Of a DNA stretch of 64,000 nt, positions 8,732 through 15,031 are shown in pieces (within the stretch, counting starts at the first letter, position 1; each line of letters begins with the position of its first letter). The notes beneath the pieces were generated by a model, which worked only from the letters and a program-made list of their open reading frames with translations, was not told where the DNA came from and did no database searches. A program made the translations under genes and the position numbers. Origin of the DNA: Actinophytocola xinjiangensis (GTDB lineage Bacteria; Actinomycetota; Actinomycetes; Mycobacteriales; Pseudonocardiaceae); contig NZ_MSIF01000017.1 in assembly GCF_001921215.1 (NCBI RefSeq), positions 124,001 through 188,000 on the forward strand. The letters run 5' to 3'.

Positions 8732-9436
8732 ATGACCGAGGTTCTCGAACTGCGGCAGTACACGCTGCGTCCCGGCAGGCGGGAGGACCTGATCGCGCTG
8801 TTCGACCGGGAGTTCGTCGAGTCCCAGGAGGCGCTGGGCATCCGGTTGTACGGCCAGTTCCGCGACCTCGACGACGACGACCGGTTCGTCTGGCTGCGCG
8901 GATTCGCCGGCATGAGCGAGCGCGCCGAGGCGCTCACCGCGTTCTACGGCGGCCCGGTGTGGCGCGAACACCGCGACGCCGCCAACGCCACGATGATCGA
9001 CTCCGACGACGTGCTGCTGCTGCGCCCGGTGACGACCGCCCCGGCGGTGGGCCCCCGCCCGCCGCTGGGCGCGCCGCCCCCCGGCTCGCTGGTGACGGTG
9101 ACGATCTACCACCTGCCGGCCAGCGTCGACGAGTTCGCCGCCCTGTTCGTGTCCGAGGCCGTCCCCCTGCTCACCGAGCACGGCGCCGAGCCGGTGACGT
9201 GCCTGCGCACCGAGGCGGCCGAGAACACCTACCCGGCGCTGCCGGTGCGCACCGGCGAGAATGTGTTCGCCTGGGTGGCGTCGTTCCCCGACCAGCAGGC
9301 GCACACCGAGCACGTGCGCCACCTCGGCCGGTCGACCCGCTGGACCCACGACCTGTTGCCGCTGCTCACCAAGCACCTGGCCCGCCCGCCCGAGCAACTG
9401 CACCTGGCCCCCACGGCCCGCTCCCTGCTGCGGTGA
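8732..9436 (+). CDS. NIPSNAP family protein
   Basis: A 234-residue protein made of two ferredoxin-like alpha/beta barrel repeats. The first begins with the NIPSNAP-type segment VLELRQYTLRPGRREDLI and includes FVWLRGFAGM. The second repeat starts near residue 125 (VTVTIYHLP) and contains FAWVASFPD. An AAGGAG ribosome site lies 11 bases before the ATG at 8732. Members are small putative monooxygenase-like or binding proteins without firm enzymology in bacteria. The gene follows the secreted hydrolase by 66 bases and may be co-transcribed. Confidence 0.8.
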   Translation: MTEVLELRQYTLRPGRREDLIALFDREFVESQEALGIRLYGQFRDLDDDDRFVWLRGFAGMSERAEALTAFYGGPVWREHRDAANATMIDSDDVLLLRPVTTAPAVGPRPPLGAPPPGSLVTVTIYHLPASVDEFAALFVSEAVPLLTEHGAEPVTCLRTEAAENTYPALPVRTGENVFAWVASFPDQQAHTEHVRHLGRSTRWTHDLLPLLTKHLARPPEQLHLAPTARSLLR

Positions 9437-9493
9437 CGTAACGCGAGCCGGCCCGGGCGCGACCCTGCTTCCGAGTGCATGGGAGGTGGCCCG

Positions 9494-9727
9494 GTGGAGC
9501 CGCAAATGATCTGGGACGTTCCGGTCGTCGACGGTCTGGACCGCCAGCGCAGCCTGGTGGTGACGGTGTCCGACGGCCGGGTGGCCGTGCTCCCGCCCCC
9601 CGGCGAGGGTTTCTACCTGCCCGCACAGTCGATCTGGCAGCTGCACGAGGCGATCCGCGCGGCCGCGCTGGTGGCCGCCGGCATGGCGCAGCGTTCCGCC
9701 GCCGAACCCGCTCGCGCCGCCCACTGA
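9494..9727 (+). CDS. Small conserved-looking protein of unknown function
   Basis: A 77-residue reading frame starting at GTG 9494, with a GGGAGG ribosome site 7 bases before it; the in-frame ATG at 9479 would add five residues. The protein has an N-terminal hydrophilic beta-like part (VVTVSDGRVAVLPPPG), the segment FYLPAQSIWQLHEAIR, then an alanine-rich helix. No signal peptide or known domain was recognised. A strong hairpin follows the stop. Codon use is like that of its neighbours, which supports a real gene. Function unknown. Confidence 0.55.
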   Translation: MEPQMIWDVPVVDGLDRQRSLVVTVSDGRVAVLPPPGEGFYLPAQSIWQLHEAIRAAALVAAGMAQRSAAEPARAAH

Positions 9728-9740
9728 CGCGGCGCCCCCC

Positions 9741-9775
9741 GACCACACCGTGACGGCCCCCGGCACGGTGTGGTC
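9741..9775 (+). terminator. Strong hairpin, probable terminator
   Basis: A perfect 12-base inverted repeat (GACCACACCGTG at 9741-9752 and CACGGTGTGGTC at 9764-9775) with an 11-base loop lies just after the stop at 9727. No T-run follows, which is common for actinobacterial terminator hairpins. It separates the 77-residue gene from the next small ORF. Confidence 0.65.
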
Positions 9776-9811
9776 ACCCCCGATTCCACCCGATGGCTGT
9801 GACCTGGAGAT

Positions 9812-9845
9812 GCGGCCGTTCGGCGGATACACGCGCGGCCGTTCG
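9812..9845 (+). repeat. 11-bp direct repeat in the leader of a small ORF
   Basis: GCGGCCGTTCG occurs at 9812-9822 and 9835-9845, 23 bases start to start, or about two helical turns, with a GATACA -10-like element between. The arrangement resembles a tandem operator, but no regulator is known. A G-rich/C-rich stem (about 9870-9905) follows before the next ORF. Confidence 0.3.
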
Positions 9846-9927
9846 CTGAGGTACACAGTGGTGGTGGAGGTTCTGGCGCGGGCAACGCCACCCTCCCCCA
9901 CGAACACCGGCGGACAGGGGAGAGCCG

Positions 9928-10149
9928 TTGACCGTTCCGCACAAGCGCCTCCGGGACGCCCGCTGGCGCGCCCGCGTCTGGCTGACCGTCGACCGCTACC
10001 AGCACGAACTGGACGACGGCCCGCACCTGACCACCGCCCCGGCCACCGCCACCCACCCCCGGCTGCGCGTCGTCGGCACACCGTCCCCGCGCCCGTTCCC
10101 GGACTCAGTCCCTGAGGGCGGCGTCCATCAGGTCACCCGCCAGTCGTAG
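9928..10149 (+). CDS. Small basic ORF of unknown function (tentative)
   Basis: A 73-residue frame with a TTG start at 9928 and a convincing AGGGGAGAG ribosome site just upstream. The N-terminal half is basic and helical (KRLRDARWRARVWLTVDRY); the rest is Pro and Thr-rich. Its end overlaps the convergent AbiEii-like gene by 45 bases. It matches no family I recognise. The ribosome site and structured leader favour it; short length and overlap count against it. Confidence 0.35.
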   Translation: MTVPHKRLRDARWRARVWLTVDRYQHELDDGPHLTTAPATATHPRLRVVGTPSPRPFPDSVPEGGVHQVTRQS

Positions 10150-10854
10150 GTCGTCGATCTCGACGTCACCGCCTTCGGGAACGGCGCGAATCCGCCGCAA
10201 CGAGCGGTCGGCCGACAGGTCGAACCAGCGTCGGGCGTGGAGCAGGGCATCCTCGCGTAGTTGACGATCGGCCGCGTGAAGCTGATCCCGCGAGACGGGG
10301 CCGCAGACCGGATCGAGCATGAGGCGAACGATGTCGAGCAGGTCGGTGCCCTCCTTCGCCGATCCACGATTCATGATCGACTGCAGCTTCATCGCGACGA
10401 TCGGGCCGGGCTCGGACACTCGCACCTCCAACGGCGCGAGCCCCGGCGCGCTCAGCGACACGGCGGACGCCGTTGACGCCGCCCAGGCGTGTGCCTGGAC
10501 GTGCAGGCGATCGGTCGGGTCATCGGGAAGATGGGTGATCTCGTCATCGGTGACTTCCAGGACGTCGACCTGGACCTCGCCGTACGGGGTGCGGACCAGC
10601 GCCCCGGACGGGCCGCTCCGTGTGGCTCCGGTCGACAGGAGCAGTTCGAGTTGTGAGCGTTCGGCGGTGGTTCGTCGGTCGACGGTGTCGAGGTCGGTCG
10701 TCGCCCGGTGTGGTGTGGACAGGCGGCACATGACCGCGAGACCGCCCACGAGGACGACGGCACGTCCGGTCTGCTCGGCGACGACGGGAATGGCGCTGAC
10801 GAGTCGGGTCATCGCGCCGCCGGCGAGATCGACGCGTGGAAGGTCACCAGACAC
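10105..10854 (-). CDS. AbiEii-like nucleotidyltransferase (type IV toxin candidate)
   Basis: A 249-residue protein of the minimal nucleotidyltransferase fold. Visible landmarks: VGGLAV with the Gly pair (residues 37-38), the metal-binding TDLD (Asp54 and Asp56), a third acidic strand VQVDVLEV (Asp97), and the AbiEii-type tail KLQSIMNRG with Lys156, Lys167 and the acidic pair Asp171/Asp174. These match AbiEii/DUF1814 toxins, which inactivate translation by adding nucleotides to tRNA in characterised members. The GTG at 10854 overlaps the upstream antitoxin-like gene by 11 bases. The ATG at 10812 is a weaker alternative start. All expected catalytic acids are present, so it is probably active. 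Confidence 0.75.
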   Translation of the reverse strand: MSGDLPRVDLAGGAMTRLVSAIPVVAEQTGRAVVLVGGLAVMCRLSTPHRATTDLDTVDRRTTAERSQLELLLSTGATRSGPSGALVRTPYGEVQVDVLEVTDDEITHLPDDPTDRLHVQAHAWAASTASAVSLSAPGLAPLEVRVSEPGPIVAMKLQSIMNRGSAKEGTDLLDIVRLMLDPVCGPVSRDQLHAADRQLREDALLHARRWFDLSADRSLRRIRAVPEGGDVEIDDLRLAGDLMDAALRD

Positions 10855-11887
10855 GGTGCCAGGGTTCCTTCGGGGACCACAGGCTCAGGATCTCCCGGCC
10901 GCGACCGGGGTCCTGGGCGAGATCCAGCGCCACGAACAGTGGATGGGCCAACGGCCACGGTCCGTCGCCCCACGGTGATCCGTCGACGCGTCGGGCGCAC
11001 ACCAGCGGCGTGGGAGCGACGCGGACGCGACCCGCTCGCGTGGACGGTTCCGCGGCACTTCCCAGCAGGCGCGTGGCGCGTCGAAGCGCGCTTCGGTCAG
11101 GGACGTAGAAGTCGGGTGGGTGGTCGGCGCGTGCCGAGACCGGTGCGTCGTAACGCATCGCGGCAACGGTGTCGGTCAACGCCCACCCCACTGTGGACTC
11201 GACGTTGTCGAGGCCCAGGTGCAGCACCGAGTCGTCGCGGCTCCCGTCGGGCGCCGGAAGCCGCGACACATCGGCGCCGACCGGGTTCCAGTGTTCCGCG
11301 AGTTCCCAGAACATCTCCGGACGGACGGGTTCGTGCGTCGCGTTGACCAGCCCGGCCGCGCGGAGCGCGGCGAAGGCGCTGGACACGGAACTCGGTGCTC
11401 TCCCCAGAGCGGTCGCTGCCTCGCGCACCCCGACCCGACTGGTGGGGTCGAGGAGCAGCAGCGCCGCGAGTTCGAGGCCGACCTGTCCGCTCAGCGCCGG
11501 TCGTTCGGGACGGGAGGTGGACTGGGCGGGCACGTCCGCGTCGACGAACACGCCCGGGCCGACCAGTCTCAGGTGGCCGCGCAGATCGAGCCAGTTCCAG
11601 TTCGCCTGGTTGAGCGCCTGTCGCCCCTGCTCGGTGATCCGGTCGGCGACGACCAGCGGCGTCGCCTCAGTTCCGGGTTTGGCCCGGCGTCGCAGCAGCT
11701 TTGCCGTGCTCTCGGGCGTGACCAGGGAGGTCGACGTGATCTGAACCGGCAGGTACTCGCCGCTCGGTAGCGCGATGACGGCATCGACGGATGCGTCACC
11801 GGAACGGGTCTGGGCGTCGATGCCCACGTGTCGGAGTGCCTCCAGGAGCGCGTCCACGACGTCCTGCTCCGTCCGTTCCATGGGCAC
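10844..11887 (-). CDS. AbiEi-like winged-helix protein (antitoxin candidate)
   Basis: A 347-residue protein partnered with the AbiEii-like toxin. Residues 1-120 look like a degenerate restriction-endonuclease-like domain: the acidic residue Asp35 is kept but the E-x-K position reads Q-I-T (49-51), so nuclease activity is unlikely. It includes LVVADRI and WNWLDLRGHLRL. Residues about 138-185 form a MarR-like winged helix (VREAATALGRAPSSVSSAF). The C-terminal 150 residues resemble AbiEi-type tails. The start is GTG 11887; ATG 11881 is possible. A 34-bp palindrome directly upstream is a probable autoregulatory operator. AbiEi antitoxins are known to repress their own operon. Confidence 0.62.
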   Translation of the reverse strand: MPMERTEQDVVDALLEALRHVGIDAQTRSGDASVDAVIALPSGEYLPVQITSTSLVTPESTAKLLRRRAKPGTEATPLVVADRITEQGRQALNQANWNWLDLRGHLRLVGPGVFVDADVPAQSTSRPERPALSGQVGLELAALLLLDPTSRVGVREAATALGRAPSSVSSAFAALRAAGLVNATHEPVRPEMFWELAEHWNPVGADVSRLPAPDGSRDDSVLHLGLDNVESTVGWALTDTVAAMRYDAPVSARADHPPDFYVPDRSALRRATRLLGSAAEPSTRAGRVRVAPTPLVCARRVDGSPWGDGPWPLAHPLFVALDLAQDPGRGREILSLWSPKEPWHRVW

Positions 11888-11898
11888 ATCATGAGAGG

Positions 11899-11932
11899 TG
11901 TTCGGTGTTCGGTCAATACCGAACGCCGAACA
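11899..11932 (-). promoter_or_regulatory. 34-bp palindromic operator of the AbiE-like operon
   Basis: TGTTCGG-T-GTTCGGT, spacer CAAT, ACCGAAC-G-CCGAACA: 15 base pairs of dyad with one mismatch, built from four copies of a TTCGG/CCGAA half-site. It ends 11 bases from the GTG start. A -10-like TATTGA lies at its centre (complement of 11913-11918), so a bound repressor would block transcription. It also follows the map stop by a few bases and could act as a hairpin for that gene. Confidence 0.65.
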
Positions 11933-11935
11933 GTG

Positions 11936-12706
11936 TCAGCGGGGCAGGGTGAGGATGTCGGCGCCGTCGTCGGTGATGGCGATGGTGTGTTCGCTGTGGG
12001 CGGTGCGGCAGCCGGTGGCGCTGCGCAGGGTCCAGCCGTCGTCGTCGGTGATGAGGGTGGCGGTGTCGGCCATGACCCAGGGTTCGAGGGCGAGCAGCAG
12101 GCCGGGGCGCAGGGTGAAGCCGCGGCCGGGGCGGCCGGTGTTGGACACGTGCGGGTCCTGGTGCATGGTCGAGCCGATGCCGTGGCCGCCGAACTCGGTG
12201 TTGATGGTGTAGCCGGCGGCGCGCAGCACGGTGCCGATGGCGTGGGAGATGTCGCCGATGCGCCGGCCGGGTCCGGCGGCGGCGATGCCGGCGGCCAGTG
12301 CGCGCCGGGTCGCGTCGATCAGGGCGACGCTGTCCGGCGGGCGGGTGTCGCCGACGACGAAGCTGACGGCGGAGTCGGCGGCGAGGCCGTCGAGGGACAC
12401 GGCGAGGTCGAGGGTCAGCAGGTCACCGTCGGCGAGGGCGTAGTCGTGGGGCAGGCCGTGCAGGACGGCGTCGTTGACGGCCGTGCAGATGTAGTGGCCG
12501 AACGGGCCCCGCCCGAACGACGGCGCGTAGTCGACGTAGCAGGACACGGCCCCGGCCGCGACGATCATCTCCTGGGTCCACCGGTCGATGTCGAGCAGGT
12601 TGGTGCCGACCGTGGTGCGGCTCTCCAGTGTTGCCAGGATGTCGGCGACCAGCGCCCCGGTGTCGCGGGCGCGCGCCACCTCGGCCGGGTTCAGGATCTC
12701 GATCAT
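11936..12706 (-). CDS. map: Type I methionine aminopeptidase
   Basis: Removes initiator Met from new proteins. The 256-residue chain keeps all five metal ligands of the family: Asp100, Asp111, His175 (in GGHGIG), Glu208 (in LALEPWV) and Glu239 (in AHSEHT). No N-terminal zinc finger or long extension is present. Good GGAGGAG ribosome site before ATG 12706. The essential map is usually found in the ribosomal-protein region with adk and secY, so this copy, divergent from an XRE regulator and flanked by toxin-antitoxin-like pairs, is probably an accessory paralogue under separate control; that is inference. Confidence 0.88.
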   Translation of the reverse strand: MIEILNPAEVARARDTGALVADILATLESRTTVGTNLLDIDRWTQEMIVAAGAVSCYVDYAPSFGRGPFGHYICTAVNDAVLHGLPHDYALADGDLLTLDLAVSLDGLAADSAVSFVVGDTRPPDSVALIDATRRALAAGIAAAGPGRRIGDISHAIGTVLRAAGYTINTEFGGHGIGSTMHQDPHVSNTGRPGRGFTLRPGLLLALEPWVMADTATLITDDDGWTLRSATGCRTAHSEHTIAITDDGADILTLPR

Positions 12707-12715
12707 GCCACTCCT

Positions 12716-12757
12716 CCAATAACTATCCCGGCCATATTATCCCGGGACTATTGTTGG
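12716..12757. promoter_or_regulatory. Divergent map/XRE promoter with repeated operator
   Basis: An AT-rich core (CATATTAT) sits between the two divergent start codons. TATTAT at 12735-12740 fits a -10 for the XRE gene, and ATAAT on the other strand can serve map. TATCCCGG occurs twice (12724-12731 and 12738-12745), and the outer arms 12716-12731 and 12742-12757 form an imperfect 12-of-16 palindrome. This is a likely site for the XRE protein. Confidence 0.6.
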
Positions 12758-12761
12758 AGCC

Positions 12762-13031
12762 ATGGTCAGGTTGCCGCTCACACCCGCCGAGGTCGAACGC
12801 GGGGAGCGTCTGGGCGCCCTGCTCCGCCGCGCCCGGGGCGAACGCTCGATGCTCACCACCGCGCTGGAGGCCCGCGTCTCCCCGGAAACCCTCCGCAAGA
12901 TCGAGTCCGGCCGCGTCGCCACCCCCGCCTTCCCCACCATCGCCGCGATCGCCGACGTCCTCGGCCTGTCCCTGGACGCCGTCTGGGCCGAGATCAACCA
13001 GCCCGACAACGATCACGTCCCGACCCCCTGA
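12762..13031 (+). CDS. XRE-family transcriptional regulator
   Basis: An 89-residue protein that is almost only a helix-turn-helix domain. The recognition region reads LTTALEARVSPETLRKIESGRVATP followed by FPTIAAIADVLGLSLDAVW, a standard Cro/C1 arrangement (about residues 30-75). Start ATG 12762 has a GGAG ribosome site. It is divergent from map across a 55-base repeat-rich promoter, and its 3' end overlaps the convergent hipA by 19 bases. The likely target is its own promoter and map. Confidence 0.85.
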   Translation: MVRLPLTPAEVERGERLGALLRRARGERSMLTTALEARVSPETLRKIESGRVATPAFPTIAAIADVLGLSLDAVWAEINQPDNDHVPTP

Positions 13032-14260
13032 CCGGCCGCGGCGACGGCCTCCAGACGTGGGTCGATCGACTCGGCCATCATGGTGATCTCCCGCTCGACG
13101 ATCCCGTTCCCGCGCGCCCGGTCACGCCAGTCGGCCATCGACGAGGCGATGCCGCGCATCCGCTCGCGGGCCTGGTCGGCCGACAGGCCGCAGTCCGGCG
13201 CCAGGGCCAGCAGACCGTCGACCTCGTCGGGCTGGGTGTCGGCGCCCATGATCGAGGTCGAGCGGGGTCGCCACCGGTCCGGGTTCGGGTTCACGTCGAA
13301 CGCCGGGCTCATCGTCCACGAGCCGTGATCGGCCAGAAAGCCGTGGTTGCGCAGGTGGTCGTCGGTGTTGCCGAGCGCGACCCCGGCGACGACGCGGTCG
13401 AACAGCTCGCTGTGGTCCCGCCGGGAGGACAGCGACAGGTCACGTATCGCCTCGGCGATGTCGGTGTAGTCCCGTTGCTCGCCGTCGGTGGAGCCGGTGG
13501 CCGTCATGGCGCTGATGTAGCCGACGCGGTCGCCGTCGCCGGTCCGGTCGAACCGGCGCAGGATCAGCACGCTGCGCCCGCCCACGCGGGTCAGCTGCCG
13601 GTGCGGCGTGCGGATCCCCGCGCCCTCCATCAGGTCGAGCGCGGTCGCCTCCCAGGACATGACGTCCCAACCGTCGCTGGCGTGCGGGAACTTGGCGATC
13701 GCCAGGCTCCCGTCCGCCAGCCGCACCGAGGCCTTCGGCCGCGCCCCACCCAGGCCCGTCGTCCCGGTGTCCAGCAGTTGCTTGACGGCGGAGGTGGGGT
13801 CCTCGTCGGAGGCCAGTTCGTCGGAGGCGCGCAGCAACGCTGGCAGCGAGACGAGCCGGGGCACGCTCGAGGGCTTCCCGAGGAACTCCTCGTGGCCGGG
13901 CAGGCGGAAACGCAGCGCGCCCTGGCGGGTGTCGTCGCTGACGCCCAGGAGGAAGTCGAGGTCGTCCAGGCGTCGCGGGGCCCGGTCTTCCTCGCGGGCG
14001 CGTGTGCGCTCGGCCTTCTCGATGAGGTTGCGGCCCCACCGGTCGGGGGCGCTGTCGGCGAACGCGCGGACCAGCCCGCTCTGGTGCTGGGAGCCCGACA
14101 CCAGCGGCAGCGCCGGGTCGATGCTCATGCCGCCGCCCGCGAGGTAGTCGGGGGAGTAGAGGAACGTGGTGGAGATCTGACCGCGTGACCGGGTGACGTG
14201 CGCCTGTCCCACCGGCCTGGTGTGTCCGGCCTCCTCGACGAGAACCTCGACGGTGGTCAT
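13013..14260 (-). CDS. hipA: HipA-like serine/threonine kinase toxin
   Basis: A 415-residue HipA-family kinase; E. coli HipA (440 residues) arrests growth by phosphorylating glutamyl-tRNA synthetase. Landmarks in order: an N-terminal subdomain with FADSAPDRWGRNLIEK, the ATP-loop GLGGARPKASV with the conserved Lys, the catalytic loop GNTDDHLRNHG (Asp300-Asp301-His302), and the metal-binding SPAFDVNPNPD. Nothing essential appears lost. The ATG at 14260 overlaps the hipB stop by 4 bases. It converges on the XRE gene with a 19-base overlap. The substrate in this organism cannot be deduced. Confidence 0.85.
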   Translation of the reverse strand: MTTVEVLVEEAGHTRPVGQAHVTRSRGQISTTFLYSPDYLAGGGMSIDPALPLVSGSQHQSGLVRAFADSAPDRWGRNLIEKAERTRAREEDRAPRRLDDLDFLLGVSDDTRQGALRFRLPGHEEFLGKPSSVPRLVSLPALLRASDELASDEDPTSAVKQLLDTGTTGLGGARPKASVRLADGSLAIAKFPHASDGWDVMSWEATALDLMEGAGIRTPHRQLTRVGGRSVLILRRFDRTGDGDRVGYISAMTATGSTDGEQRDYTDIAEAIRDLSLSSRRDHSELFDRVVAGVALGNTDDHLRNHGFLADHGSWTMSPAFDVNPNPDRWRPRSTSIMGADTQPDEVDGLLALAPDCGLSADQARERMRGIASSMADWRDRARGNGIVEREITMMAESIDPRLEAVAAAGQGVGT

Positions 14261-14544
14261 CGGGCGCGTTTCCTGGTGAGGCGGCCGGCGCGGAGGCGGC
14301 CGATGTCGCTGTTGAGCGGGTCGATCGCGTCGACGGTCGTGTCGAGCAGGCCGAGGGCGCGCAGCACCTGGGCGACGTTGTGGAAGCTCACGGTCGGGTC
14401 CCCGGTCTCGATCTTGCGCAGGGTGTCCCGCGTGATGTCGGCGCGCTCGGCGACCTGCTGGGCCGTCAGGCCAAGGACCATGCGCCAGCCGCGTACGTGC
14501 GCGCCGAAGCTGGCGATCTGTCGGTCGATCCGGTACCCGGCCAT
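14257..14544 (-). CDS. hipB: HipB-like antitoxin, XRE family
   Basis: A 95-residue helix-turn-helix protein. The DNA-binding part is LTAQQVAERADITRDTLRKIETGDPTVSFHNVAQVLRALG (listed as its key helices, residues about 27-66), the classic HipB layout. The start is ATG 14544 behind GGGAGGGG; a TTG four codons earlier overlaps that ribosome site and is unlikely. It is translationally coupled to hipA. It should neutralise HipA and repress the operon through the palindrome just upstream. The C-terminal tail is basic (RLRAGRLTRKRAR). Confidence 0.85.
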   Translation of the reverse strand: MAGYRIDRQIASFGAHVRGWRMVLGLTAQQVAERADITRDTLRKIETGDPTVSFHNVAQVLRALGLLDTTVDAIDPLNSDIGRLRAGRLTRKRAR

Positions 14545-14552
14545 GGCCCCTC

Positions 14553-14578
14553 CCAATGGCGAGTGTACTCGTCATTGG
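14553..14578 (-). promoter_or_regulatory. Palindromic operator of hipBA
   Basis: A 26-bp dyad with arms CCAATGGCGAGT and ACTCGTCATTGG around a GT centre and one mismatch. On the minus strand a TACACT -10-like box lies at the centre, and the hipB ribosome site begins at the downstream edge. It is the only clear dyad between hipB and the neighbouring acetyltransferase and is well placed for HipB repression. Confidence 0.62.
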
Positions 14579-14602
14579 ACGCCGTTGTGGCGAGCAGCAT
14601 GG

Positions 14603-15031
14603 TCACAAGGTCAGGTGAAGCAGCGGGTACGGGAGGCCCTGGTCGTCCACGGCGCTGCGGCCGGTCACGGTGAAACCACGGCGGCGGTAGAACGCGACGG
14701 CCCGCGTGTTCTGCTCGTTGACGTCCACCGCCGCCACGCCGCCGGCCACGACGCACGACAGCAGCGCGCTGCCGACGCCCTGGCCCCGCGCACCGGCCTC
14801 GACGAACAGCATCTCCAGCTTCGTGCCGGACACGCCGGCGAACCCCACGGCGACGCCCTCGCGTTCGGCGACGTACAAATCAACCTGGGGAAAGTGGTCC
14901 GACGCCAGTCGCGACTCGATCTCGTCCCGGTGCTCGGCGGCGAGGAAGTCGTGGGTGGCGTCGACCGCGCTACGCCAGATCTCGACCAGCCGGGGGTACT
15001 CGTGCGGTCCGGCGGCGCGGCGGACGGTCAC
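14603..15031 (-). CDS. GNAT family N-acetyltransferase
   Basis: A 142-residue GNAT enzyme that would transfer an acetyl group from acetyl-CoA to an unknown amine. The acetyl-CoA loop ARGQGVGSALL lies near residue 90, with the preceding strand LEMLFVEAG and the later AVAFYRRRGF motif; the C-terminal GLPYPLLHLTL is typical of the YafP-like subgroup. The GTG at 15031 overlaps the ychF stop in GTGA, so it is translated from the ychF message. The coupling to ychF is probably local to this lineage. Confidence 0.82.
   Translation of the reverse strand: MTVRRAAGPHEYPRLVEIWRSAVDATHDFLAAEHRDEIESRLASDHFPQVDLYVAEREGVAVGFAGVSGTKLEMLFVEAGARGQGVGSALLSCVVAGGVAAVDVNEQNTRAVAFYRRRGFTVTGRSAVDDQGLPYPLLHLTL

Noticed and set aside
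6623-10081. Very long open frame (1152 codons) on the minus strand
   Set aside because: It is antisense to three well-supported plus-strand genes; its product is low-complexity Arg/Gly/His/Gln, as expected from GC-rich shadow frames.
11828-14188. Plus-strand open frame of 786 codons across map, XRE and hipA
   Set aside because: It crosses three genes with clear family motifs and has no ribosome site or domain.
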